A model generated the notes under the pieces. The model ran no database searches. It had not been told where the DNA came from and saw only the letters and a program-made list of their open reading frames with translations. A DNA stretch of 64,000 nucleotides, taken from positions 511,405-575,404 of the forward strand of contig AZLU01000004.1 in NCBI GenBank assembly GCA_002224055.1, written 5' to 3'. The stretch is from Pezizomycotina sp. ARF18 (Eukaryota; Ascomycota). The translations under genes were made by a program, and so were the position numbers. Of the stretch, positions 48,478-60,248 are shown piece by piece. How positions within the stretch are numbered: the first letter of the stretch is position 1; every line of letters begins with the position of its first letter.

Positions 48478-49482
48478 AGGTTTCTTTATTTTATTATTAT
48501 TTTTTTTTAATGGGTTTTGCTGGGTTACATTTATGTTGGCGAAAAAGCTTGTTGGAGATGTTGACGTTCGAGCTTTTTACTTTTTACTTTTTACTTTTTT
48601 TTCTCTTGCTATTTAACTTTTACTTTCTCTTTGCATCGCTTGCTCTTCTTTTTCCACATGGTCACGATCGATTACGGGTTTGTGGGGATACGGGAGATAT
48701 TCTTATAAGATAATAATGCTTGCTTTCATTTTTCGTTATTGGATGAAATATGGTTTCTTTTGGCGTAGTGTTAATTTACATGTAATGTTTTTTTTTGGAT
48801 TTCTTGTAATACCTCTTCCATTCATCCTACTTATATCTATCTATTTCTACATCCTTTCACCTACTCACTAAAATATTATCCCTCCCCTCCTTTCCTTTCT
48901 TCCGTCATTGTTTATATATCCTTACTAAAAATCTCACCGTTGCTTTAGATAAAAAATAATCTTATACTATCATTTCCGATCTGTTTTTTCACTTTCATTT
49001 TCATATCATGTATGGTAATTTCTCTATTTCTTCCTTCTTTGTATGCGTTATTGGTTTTAAAATGGTTCTTTATCTTTAACACGTATAAATAGTTTAATAA
49101 TGAATCAAAAAATTTTTATATGTTTTAAACGGAGTACTCAAAGAATGGTTTTATCGCTCTTATATCGTACATTAACAGGCGGGGTTATGGCTGTTATATC
49201 CGTACATTTGACAGGGTGGAGATTATGGCTCTTTATCGTACATAGCAGGATGGTTTTTTTTATGGGTGTTCTGCTCTTGGAGATTTAGGAAAGAAGGGGT
49301 TTTTGATTATCTTGCGTGTTTGGAGTTGAGTTTGACGTGGTTGTAGTATTGATGGTGGTGATGGGGGTGGTGGATTGTGGTTTTACGGGAGCGTGGTTTT
49401 AGGGGATTGAGCGGAGTATGATTTTCGTAGAAACTGGGGAGGGAGCCATTGGTTGAACCCCTCGGCGGTTTTCTTACGGCGT

Positions 49483-50375
49483 AGAAGCATTTGTATGACT
49501 TTTCTTCAGCGGTTGTTCTGTCCGGATAAAAAAAATATGGCATCTAGTAACTTTTTTTTTTTTTTTTTTTTTTTTGGGGGGGGGGGGGGGTTTATAATGA
49601 AGGTATATAGTCCTTGCTGGAGCGGATTGAAGGGATTGGTAAGTGTCTATGTCGTGACCACATTTGATTTACGTTTCGGGGGACTGGCGGGGAGCTATGT
49701 TTCCTAATCTATTAGCTAATAACTATCGACCTTTCGCACCGCGAGTTTCTATATGCGTTTCCGGCGTTTTTTTTTTTTTTTTTCTGGTTGGGATGAGTGT
49801 ATCGGCTGTGCTTCCGGCCGTCGAGAGGTGTTTCGAAGCGCTTATGACAATGATCGCGTCTGTCCTAAGTTTTACTTTAGACTGCTTGGGGTATGTTTTT
49901 GTCTAAAGTGTAAGGCGAGATGGCGCGTATTCTTCTTCATCCTGCGACAAAGAAAAGGAATACTACGTAATTTCCATCTTGCGGGTTGTAGGAACACCAT
50001 TACCATACATCATGTATATGCCTATTGTACATAAATAGGGGAGCTTTCCCCCCATCATCTCCATCAATCAACCAAGGATCAATCCCTCTTCACGGTGTTC
50101 CAACACGGGTCTGGTTTTCGCTTGATATGATTGATTGTTTATCCTTGGGATGAGAACTGATAAATTGTGGTTTTTGTTTTTCTTTTTTTTTTTTGAAGAA
50201 TACCATCGAGTTATGGTTCCTAGGCAGTTTCCCTGCGTAGTTAAAAGCATTTATGTGACTTTTTTCGTTGAAGATTTCTGTTCAGGGTCAAAAAGTATTG
50301 CATCCAGTAACTTTTTCCGGGCAATCGTATAATCCCTGCTAGCGCGGATTTGAAACGGATAGGTGAGTAGTTTAC
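49483..50375. repeat. Diverged direct repeat, spacing about 760 bp
   Basis: The block at about 49483-49650 and the block at about 50245-50370 share, in order: AAGCATTT, TGACTTTT, CTGTCCGG/CTGTTCAGG, GCATC-x-AGTAACTTTTT, TATAAT, TCC-TGCT-GCG-GGATT, GG-T-AGGTGAG/GGTAAGTG. A third, weaker match in shuffled order lies at about 52390-52545 (GGAGCTATGTTTTCTAAT, CTATCCTTGCTG, CTGTTCGGGAGG, GAATCCAGGA). This looks like an old dispersed or tandem repeat family. Confidence 0.5.
49552..49590. repeat. Homopolymer junction T(24)G(15)
   Basis: A run of 24 T is followed directly by 15 G. It lies inside the first copy of the diverged repeat, where the second copy has only TTTTT-CCGGG, so the tract is an expansion of a short T/G junction. 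Runs of G this long are rare and could form a G-quadruplex, or reflect assembly noise. Confidence 0.9.
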
Positions 50376-53300
50376 CTGGGCGAACGTATTCATTTTTTCG
50401 GTTCAAAAACCGGCGGGGGGCTATGAGGTTACCGAAGCGGGAAGTAATCTGTTCCTTCTCTTTCACATAAGTTGAGAGTGATGGAAACTGTGGCATACGG
50501 CCGTATTTATTGCTTCTCCTTTGTTGGACAGTGGTTGGACTTTTGGACAGTTGGTAAAGCGGACGCGCTAAGTGCTTTTTATATTACTCTTAATAGCGTG
50601 TTCATCGTGGTCCTTGCCTTTATTTCAGTTTCGTAGCGTAGTATCGTCGGTGTCGGCGTTGTAGATATGAATTATGACTTGCTTCGATGTATGCTGTCAA
50701 TATCCTTTTTTTTTGGTGTATGTGTAGTTCTCGACGGGAAGATCTTCCACTCATTTCGCTACTCACGATTTCTTCATCCTTCTTATTAATTGCTATATCT
50801 CGGGATTTTTCACTGGAACTACGAATATACGATGCCTATGATTCGAACGCACCCCCACCCCAACCCCCGTCTTCGATTTATCGCTTTAAGGGACGAACTG
50901 CGCCGTCATCCCTCACTATGACTTGTTTTTCCAAACCTCGGACTTTCACTACTTCTTTTCTCATACATGGTTCGTTGTGTTGGATGAATCTTGTGGTTCT
51001 GGCTTCGAAGTAGCGGTGATAATTATGGCACCATGGGGAACGGAGTTTTAATAGCGTGAAGTTAGAAAGACCAGCCGGAACTGTTCATTTATACTCTCGT
51101 GTTCGTATTGAGGAGAGTTATCGGGGTTTAATTCTTGTGTTTTGTAGAGCCTTGCCGACGGTTATTATGTTATTACCGGCGACTTCTAGTGCTTACTCGT
51201 GGAATTATGCTTCTTGCTTGGTCAGGTTTCTGCTACGATGGGCTATGAAGGTAGCCGTTTCCTGTTTTTTATGGCCAGCCATGAGGTTCGTCGAAGTCGT
51301 GATGTGTATGTGTGTCGGTGCGTGTGTAAAGAGTTTATAGCGCCGACTCTTTCAAGGGTTCTGGGGGGTGTATTCTAGGGCTGACGGACTTGAGGGGGTT
51401 TGGAGGTCGCAATTGGGTCTTATATACATTGCGTAGAGTATGTTGTCTCTAGTCTTGAAGATGTTGTACTGGTTTATTCATGACTTCGATTTGAGGCAGA
51501 TGCAAGGTATCTCTTCTTCATGCCCCGTCTCTACATTTTCTTTGATTCCATATCGGATCTTGGTAATAACTCTGTTCCTGAGCTTGAATGACGCCCCTGG
51601 GCTTACTATGGAGCTGTGTAACGTTAAAGTAGCAAGCTATCCTGTATGGTATAGTTCTTTTTGCTGAATAAGATACCGAGGAGACTCGGAGTGAGAGGTT
51701 AAGTGTTTTATATGAAGTGGGCTCCAACACCACTTCCTATGAACCTATGCGAAAATTTGCATTGCCCGAAGCAATTCTATGGCATAGACGCAGCTGGAGC
51801 TACGCCGCTATGTAGCTTGCTGATCATGTTACACCTACATCTTACCCCCCGAGCGACTCCTGCTTGCCTTTACTTTTCTTTTCCCTCCGCTCATAGTATT
51901 TTATGCGACGTCGTCATCACCGAGGCAACGTTTTGGTTTCGGTTAAGTAGAAATATACCGCGGTCATTTTCTACCTCCTTTTCCTTTCTAATTTTTACGT
52001 ATGGAAATGGTTCCCCGCTTTTTCTTTGCGGGCGTAGGGTTATTTAGGGATGGTCTTTTTTAGTTTTGGTGGCCCTTGAAGTGGTGCTTTATCTTTGCAC
52101 AGTGGTTTAGGAATGAGTAAAGTAAAAAAAAAAATTATATTACGTTTCTGTATCCTTGCTCTTAGGTTTGACATATACGTCCGTGTAAGAAAATACTCTA
52201 TATCTTTTCATCCTATAACAAGATAAAATACCTAATTTCTTTTTTACTTTTCTAATAGTATTACTTTTCGTTTGATATGATTGTAGTTAATTGAGGAAAA
52301 GGGACTGATAAATCGTTCTTTTTTTTTTTTTTATGTTGGATAGTGTATGTTTTAGAGCTTGATTGAAGTATGTTTTGAAAACAAAAACTGACGAGGAGCT
52401 ATGTTTTCTAATAGAGGTTCTTGTACTATCCTTGCTGCGATTCAAGGGGCTTTGTGTACCTTTGGCTCAGCGGACTTTCTGTTCGGGAGGAAATATCATG
52501 TGAATCCAGGATTTTTCGGGACGATATATTTGCTCACGGCAACCCGTTTAAGAATTGAGGAGAAGCGTTGGTAACGGGCCTATGGCGCGAACATCTGCCT
52601 CCTGGGTTTTACTTTTAGAATATACAGCATCGATGTTACCAGCTTTGATATGCATTATATGCTTCATACGCAGCTACACTTGGATTGGATTTTTCTATAA
52701 AAGTGGTCGAGCCGTTCTTTCGCTTTGTGGATGATACGACAGTTGCGCGTAGTCTCTTTGTCGAGCTATCGTGTGTAACGACTTGCTGTTTTTTTTTTTT
52801 TTAGTTGATTAAAAAGTATGCAGGGCTCCGAGTACCGAAATGGCTGCGGGGTATGCCTCCTGCCTTTACATCTCTCGACGAAATTTGGATAATCTTTGAA
52901 AGTGCCCATATGCCTCGGGTGAGGTACGTTACTTATCCTTTTCTCGTGTTGTCAACGTAAATATGCAGGAATGAGGAAAGAGGGGAGTGGGGGGCACGGG
53001 GGAGGCCAATGTATCCAGTACTTTAGGTGGATTATGCTCGGACCGGTAATTTACTATCACGGAAGAACTATGGAGAAATACTTTTCGAGCGGCTTTCTTC
53101 GCTTGTGTCGAGGTCAAATGAAAGCGATAATGCTGCATGAGCATGTTTGCGTGTTCGTAAATAGCATATCGCCCGCTACGGAAAAGGCCTCAAGTGCTCT
53201 GGATAGTATCTGCTGCTACTGAGGGATCAGGAGCGCTGGGGTCACGATTTGCTTTTATATGGCGGATGACGTAACATTGGTAAAGTATGTTATCTCTGGT

Positions 53301-53969
53301 GATCGGTAAAGGACGTTTACTGGATTTATGGCGTACGATGTTCCGGGGTTTAGAAAGATATAGGTTACCTCTTGTAGACGTCGACTTTATAAGTTTCTGA
53401 TAAGAATAACCTACGTGATTATCCCTCCTTAGGGAACTTAAATAGTCTCCTGAGCTCTACCATTGCGAGCAGTGGCAGAATTTTGTGTTGAATGGTAGAC
53501 CCTTTAAGAATTTTCTTTTTGCTGCATAAGATATGAGGCGTGTTGGTGCTTTGATATTTTGATTTTATCAGCTTCTGCCTGTCCCGAGTTACCGATCTCT
53601 TTGCGTTTGTTTTCCCTTATCTTTCTTGTTCCCCTGCTCATAACTGTTTATATAACGTCTCATAAATGAAACATTCCCCTTCGATAAGGTAAAACCTACA
53701 ATAAAATCTCTGTCCTTAGTACGTCCTACTGGCAGATATGTTAAGCTTGAGCCTCTTTCCCCCTTGTATATGGTGGGTTTAACGGCTACAAAGAGGTCTT
53801 TCATCTTCATGTAGAGATAGATAGTAATGAGTAAAAAAAGAATCTCCGGTGTTTTCTCGCAGCGTTTTCGGACATTTGTAAAAAAATATTCAGAGTCTTA
53901 CTATACTTTTTTTAGATACGAATAGACTTTTTATCCGTCGGCTTGCTTTTTTTTGTAATTTGAGACTTA

Positions 53970-54022
53970 GTTATCGGAGGGTTGTGGGGAGAGACCTGGT
54001 TATCGGAGGGTTGTGGGGAGGA
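53970..54022. repeat. 29-bp tandem duplication
   Basis: The word GTTATCGGAGGGTTGTGGGG occurs twice with 29-base spacing, exact over about 22 bases. The near identity points to a recent duplication in an otherwise decayed stretch. Confidence 0.85.
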
Positions 54023-55238
54023 AAACCGGGTATTAGAATATTTTTAAGGGAGCTTGGGAGTTGACGTTATGCACGGGATAGCAATTTGGATGAGGAGAAT
54101 TTGTAGCGCGTACGTGCTTGGGCTATCGATATTATCGCTTAACCTCCAGTTTTGCCATTAATACCGATAAGAATGTTGCAGATTGTAACTATATGAATTC
54201 TGGGTGGTAGATTGCCGATGTTCTTCGGGTCTTTTCAAGTGCGGGTTTGGATTTGGTAAAGGAGATCATAATTTATAATCTATCGCGCTCTTCATAAAAT
54301 CGTGCTATCATAGGTAATCTGGTGGTTGATATAGGTGTTAGTTAAGACTCGGTATTTGTGTGGGTGTGGGTGTATGGATGCGCGTGGCTTGTATGTTGTA
54401 TGCTGCCGCTATTGAATTCACTGGTCATGATTCCGTGCTATAGGAAGCCTGGGTCCGCTGGGACTCATGAGAGTCAAAGTGTCTTTGAGCCTTCAAATGA
54501 TGATCAAAATATGGACATCGGGCCGCCATTTTTCAAGGATACTAATTCGATTAAATCAAATTGCCTATGAGCTCGATAGGTTCCCTGGTTATAAATGTGA
54601 CTTAAAACCCTTATTCAACCCTTACCTCTTTAAGAGGCTTTTTTTTATATATATAATTTTGATCGGAAACGATATAAATGCGGAGTAAAGCCTCTCAGTG
54701 TTTCGCTATGGATCGTATTCTCGCGTTGAGTTGGAATGTCAGTATCACGAACGCAGTCACAGGATACCAAGATAGGATGGAATTATGTAAATAATACCTA
54801 TGCACCCTATCGTGAAATTTACTTAGAAGGCTATCGAGAGCTGGCTCCGACCCTAGGATGCTAATTACTCTTTGCTCTACCTCGAGTAACCTATAAGTCT
54901 CTTGTGAGCCAGACGATAATACTATGTTATGGACAACTCGTCCGACATTGAGATGCTGTATTATTCCCTTTTCCGGTTACGCTTTCAATATAAGTAGAAC
55001 GACGTTTGAGGGAGCATCATATATCCTCAAAGCCTGCCAAAGGCTTAGAATAATAAAGCGATAATGCCTAGATGAGTATGAGCTAGCCCTCTAGTCAGAT
55101 ACCTTGAGAACTCCTTTTCTGCTATTTTGGGGGAAAGTAGATTCATCCTATCTTGGCCAGGGAGTTCCTTAGATATTATGGAATAGATGAAGTCGGGAAT
55201 TCAATAAATTATGGTTGGCGGTATAGGACTGTTGGCTT

Positions 55239-55720
55239 ACGCGTTAAATATCCGGAGTAGTATCCTGGAAATAGTCGGGCGACTGACTTGTAGGGAAACT
55301 AATAATTCTGGAAGTATGGTGCGAGATCTAGACGGGACATGCCGGTATTGCGTAACTGGGGAAAAGTAAGGGAGAAAGAAAGTAAGGAAGAGGTGGCATA
55401 ACGCGGTTGAATATCTGTAGTAGTGTCCTGGAAACCTGCGGGCGACCGACTTGTAGAGGAATCAATAATTCCGGACGTCTGAGACGAGATCTGGAGTGGA
55501 TATACCGATATTGCGTAACCGGGGGAAAGGGGCGGGGAGACGGGAATGAGAAAGAGGACGTGTAGCTATTTATAACAAAATGAGGGTCTTGGTTAGCCTA
55601 GTAGAATTGAACCTAATAGTTTTTACCTACGGTAGGTGGTAAACGTACCTTGAATAACGATACCGGCGTATAGGAATTGTGAGAGAGGGGAAAGGAATGG
55701 CGAAAGAGCAAGTCAACGAT
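55239..55720. repeat. Tandem repeat, about 162 bp unit, two clear copies plus a degenerate third
   Basis: Copy 1 (55239-55400) and copy 2 (55401-55563) share AATATC-x-GTAGTAG/GAGTAGTA, TCCTGGAAA, GGGCGAC-GACTTGTAG, AATAATTC-GGA, GAGATCT, TATTGCGTAAC-GGGGAAA and an A/G-rich end (GAGAAAGA). A third, shorter copy up to about 55720 keeps CGATACCGGCGTATAGG and the purine-rich end GGGGAAAGGAATGGCGAAAGA. No conserved open frame; satellite-like. Confidence 0.75.
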
Positions 55721-58700
55721 ATTCCTCGTAACGGTTAGCCCGCCTTTTATTCTAGATTTGCCTAAGCAAACTCTGCGGTAAATGGGCAGAATGAATAACC
55801 ACTGCGTATCGAAGTTTCGTCGCTGGGCTGCCTAAGAGACAGATGGTCTCGCTATTTCTAATGGGTATGGACATGTATCCCTTGGTTAGTTTAGCCGTAT
55901 GCCTTTTTATCATCCTGGATAAAAACCGGACGTGTCTGTTTTAAAACTCAGCTCATTTTAGATACTTACGTATGGGCAGTTCGGAAGTGTTTATTTCTTA
56001 CGACATCTTCCATAATACTAGGATGAAGGTATACCGCGAGAGGTATAAGTGCTTTAGTTGGGCATGCGCTATAATGAACACCGTTTTGTGCTCCTTTAAG
56101 TCCCTCAATCGATGACTGATGGAAAGACTTGTATAATTAGTAACCGAGGTAAGCGTAGTTAGGGTTATGGGGTGCTACCTGTGGCCTGGAGATGGCAAGG
56201 TGGCTTGCTCAAGACAACGAAAGTTATCATTCTTCTGAAAAGGGTTCTAAAGGAAGAATAAATTAGATATATATCTCTGAGATCGATCTCTCAAACGTCA
56301 AACCATAGGATAAAGATACCCGCCTTACCCTAACCATGAATAGATATAAGTTATATACGTAGGACATATGCTGCGAAATTTCCCTGCAATAAAGGAATAT
56401 GTCCTTGGATATTGTTACATCGTGGATGTAATCATTAATCCGCTTCCTGATAGTGTCATTAAGTTCGACTGAATGAAAGCGGCGAGGTGTGTTAGAGCAC
56501 TGAGAAGATGTGAGAGGTCGGATGTGCATCGATTGATGTGTGTAGATGTCCTTAGAGATGGACGAGGGAATGGGACCCCTTATATACTCTGCTCTGACAA
56601 AGTGCGTTGATAGATGTGCGTGATTATAATAGCATGGCGTGAACTGAACTTTACGGGACCCTCGTAAATGATTTCGCTTCTCGGGGAGGAAGGCTGGATC
56701 CAGGATACGAAACTAAAATAGAGGGACGTACAAGCATCATATACTACCACTGTAGAATTTTGCAGTGCGGGAGATATGCGTGGTAGTTACCGTAATAATT
56801 GGCAATATAGTAAGGAGAGCATGGAGCATGATGCTTTTACAGGTGGGAGATTTAGATGGATTGGTGGTTAGCCCGAAGGCCATCCTTCCTTGGATATGGA
56901 GGTATTAATGTTAGAGTACGGCGATTGTGCCTACGTTTTATAAAACGACTATTATTATCCTTGAATATTTATGAGACTTGATAACATCTTCTGGATTGTA
57001 GGTTGATCTACGATTTATGGCGGTCAATATAACTGGAGGAAGCCTTGGGATCGGACTTAAAGTTATGAAGTCGCTTATCTTCGTCTTTATTTATTTATAT
57101 ATTTCGCCTACAGATAGTTAGTGTCAGAGCGGATCGGACGCGTCATCTTTTATACTTTTTGTTTTGAAATAAGACGGTTGAGATGGACGATAAGCGGTCT
57201 CGTCGATGGTAATCTGGATGTGAATTCTTCGTATCAATTTTTTAAATTTGGGATCCTTAATCAACCTAAACAGATCCCTTACGAACTTGGTGATTTTCAA
57301 ATGTGTTATAAACTTACTGATTATTTTTGTACTTCTCTCCCATGAACTACCAGTTACCCTCAAGCTATACCGGTAAAGAGATTACACCTTATACTGCTAT
57401 AAAGGTTCACGATTTTTCTTAAATGATTGGTTTCATAATAGCTAATATCTTGCTCGAAACTGCTTGAAAAATTAAAGGTGGAAAGGATAAGGGTTTTTTA
57501 TTAACGATTTGTTTTTTTGGCAGCTAGGTGCTGTGGGCACTCTCTGCATGCTTGGCACACTAGTAATTTAAGAATTATTTCTTGACGCTGGAATGAATCG
57601 GAGGTAACTATAGATAAGCGATTGTAGAATATTGTAGAAGAGATATCCGTCTAGCGCTATTTCTTATAAGTCTAATCTTTGTTCTAAAGGACAGTGACAG
57701 AGATAAATCACTACGACTTGATCATTGATTGCACGTAAAAAGTAAATACATGCTTGACAGGAATAAGGACCTGATAGCCTCCTCTATTCGTAAAGGCTAT
57801 TCTATGAGCGGTGGAGCGTTTTATTATTGTTCGGCACGGAAATACAATATAATTCAGCCGATATAAATTAAGCCTTTGAGGTCCTTCCTAGCCAAATCAC
57901 TTAAAGCAACAAACATCGAATACCGCCGATTTATTCGTTCAGATGAGGCTGGATGTTTATATATAAAGAAGTTTCGAACTCTGTAGAAGGATCATCGCCG
58001 AAGAAGACGAGGATCGCAGTCACAGCATATTTATTAGGGCCCATTCCTGAAACAAGGAGGTATCTTCCGCTATTCTCAACCCATTCCAGGAAATAATTAT
58101 GCGTTTTTTGTGAGCAGAGCTGTGAACTCGCTCGCCCGGTAAAGCGTTACGTCGTGGTAGCCGCCAGTTATGACCGTAGTCGAATTGCAAAGTGCGTATT
58201 TCGATATTTAAGGGATTCCTCGACGCCGTTAATTTAGTTCCGAGGTATTGCAATATACGGCTCTCCTATTTCCCTCCAGTTTATCCTCCACGCGCCTAGG
58301 AAATGGAACGCCAAGTAGAAGATTGCCGACAGAAACAAGAAAAACCCACACACTGAAAAGAGGAGCGAAGAAGACGGTAAAAGAGGAAAATAAAGTATTA
58401 TGAGTATACAGTCTGTGCTTCGTGGCGTCTCTCCGTCTCTCTCTCGTGCCCCTGGGACTTGTTTTTGTGGTCGCCTGTCGCTTGTTTAGGTTTGATCTGT
58501 CATCTCGATACCTTCGTTAAGTTTCTTCGCCATGTTGGATTCCGGTGAATATCAATCCGCGTCGTTGAAAGCTATTGGAAAAGCAGAGCCAGATGTGAAG
58601 AATAGATACTGCGGAAATCGGATGGCTAGTAAGAGAGCAGAGGGACAGTTAGTTGATCTTATATAGTTTCACATTCTTCGTTGAGCGAGGTTGTTGATGG

Positions 58701-59767
58701 TGACTTCGGGTTTCAGCCTTGTTCTTGTTCCATGTATGCGGGGGATTACTATTTTTTATCTCTTATCCGCTTCGATCTTGGCGCGCACGGGAACACCTGT
58801 TGGCTGGCCTCGGCGATTTCCGCTTGAGTCTGAGAGAATTAGCAACGAGTCTAGCTTGCGCGGCGGAGAAAAACATTGGTGGGCCACAAACTTGAAGAGA
58901 GAGAAGATTGGAAATTATTACGTTTGCGGTTTTTATAACGCCGAATCTCTGATATATCGATAGATAATTTTTTATTTATAAATTATATACTGTTATAATA
59001 GAGGAACTTCGATGTTAAGAATGACATGTAATGATATTTTTCAAATATTTTATAGCGGAAATGTACTCTACCTGATTATAATTGAAGCCAAAAAAAAAAA
59101 AAAAATAAAATAATAAATAAAAAATAAATAAAAAAAATAAAGATAAAAATAATTTACTCAAATAAACGAAACCCTATTCAAAGGATTCTCTATAGCTTTA
59201 ATGGTTTGCTCTTGTAGCCAAAAGAGAAGAATAGTTTAAGTATAATTGCTTTTTGCTGTTTGCGCTTCCCCGAGACCGGGACAACGAGTGTCACCGCACT
59301 ACTCTTAAATCACGGAATAATCGAATTCATCGAAATAAATCTCTCGTTGCAAGTTATAGGTGTATTACTTATATATCCCGCGCGATATACTTTAGTTAAA
59401 AATCATTCTTGTTGCCAGTTAACAAAAGGAAATTAAGAAAGAAAGCTTTCGTACTCGAAAATATGGACCAGAGAATAATAGATTAAAAAAGGAGAAAATA
59501 AAGGCCGTTAGAAGTGATTCCCGATACCTATGAACAAAAGTGAACAAAACGCGCGTAGTCGTTCAACAGCAAGCGTCATAGCGCTAACTATGTATCTAAA
59601 CTTAGGGAGGGAAAGATCACTAGGATAAAGTATTTCCGCCCATGGTTTTGAAGATGTCTGGTTATTACTGCCGTTCTACTGCACGCCGACAGCGAAGCTC
59701 CTTTTAATCCAAGATACCTGACGTTTGATACTACACCCGAATTTATCATACCTAGAACTCGAAATAA

Positions 59768-60248
59768 TCATGAATTGAATGTTTCTGATTCTTCCTCCAT
59801 CTCCGGCACGAGCTCATTCTCCATGAGATCCAGGTCATTTTGCGCCACTCAAGGAGCTCTCAACAACACGGTTCGGTCCGTCGAACGAAGCCTCTTCGCA
59901 GAAGCGCGAAATCATGAATTGTCGCTCGAGCTCAAAGGTAGCGGTGATTTTGCTCAATACTATAAAAAAGAAAAAAAAAAGAGAGAGAGAGAGAGAAAAT
60001 ATAAAAAAGGAGAATATGCAGAAATTAGTGCGGTATTGGGATAAAGCTTTAGATAGTCATATAAAAGTCTTACCAGAGCTTTCCACGTATCATCTAGTTC
60101 AGTTGGTATAGTGCTTCCCGAGGCGGAGGAATTGATAAAGGTGTGTGGGCTTGCGGTACCGCTATCGATGCTTTCTTTGGATGGCCTGGGAAGTATTGGC
60201 TTCATCTTCTGGAGCATGACCTACAATATGTTGCTCTTTGGTGTCCAT
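59768..60248 (-). CDS. Small intron-containing gene of unknown function
   Basis: The ATG at 60248 reads MDTKEQHIVGHAPEDEANTS and, after a one-base shift, SIDSGTASPHTFINSSASGS and then TIPTELDDTWKAL. A GTAAGA donor at 60073 and a strong T-rich acceptor (ending TATAG at 59960) delimit a 114-nt intron containing a CT microsatellite. The second exon reads LSKITATFELERQFMISRF, then RVVESSLSGAK and, in a shifted frame, DLDLMENELVPEMEEESETF to a TGA at 59768. This gives about 150 residues, with an acidic, helical C-terminus. The texture (small, helical, acidic end) resembles subunits of kinetochore, BLOC or Mediator complexes, but nothing specific is recognised. Confidence 0.45.

Larger units (their letters stand above)
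48478..59767. other. Long T/G-rich gene-poor stretch with diverged repeats
   Basis: No protein family is recognisable over 11 kb. To about 54 kb the plus strand is T- and G-rich, the mirror image of the A/C-rich 26-30 kb stretch. Several diverged repeats are listed separately. Open frames up to 114 codons (51703-52047) have no supporting features. An ATG-led frame at 58532-58666 (44 codons, good context) might be a first exon. Around 58.3-58.5 kb there is an A/G-rich then C/T-rich patch resembling a promoter. An A-rich tract lies at 59090-59140. Confidence 0.4.

Noticed and set aside
53240-53300. Plus-strand peptide CFYMADDVTLVKY resembling a reverse-transcriptase active site
   Set aside because: The catalytic pattern is off by one residue and no other RT, endonuclease or zinc-knuckle motif is readable nearby. 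I do not call a retroelement from it.
53970-54022. Telomere-like repeat
   Set aside because: The unit is 29 bp and occurs only twice; it is not TTAGGG and is not at an end.
60086-60118. TAGTTCAGTTGGTATAG, a good match to a tRNA/SINE A box
   Set aside because: No B box (GGTTCGANTCC) or cloverleaf follows within 80 bases, and the segment lies in the coding part of a better-supported minus-strand exon.
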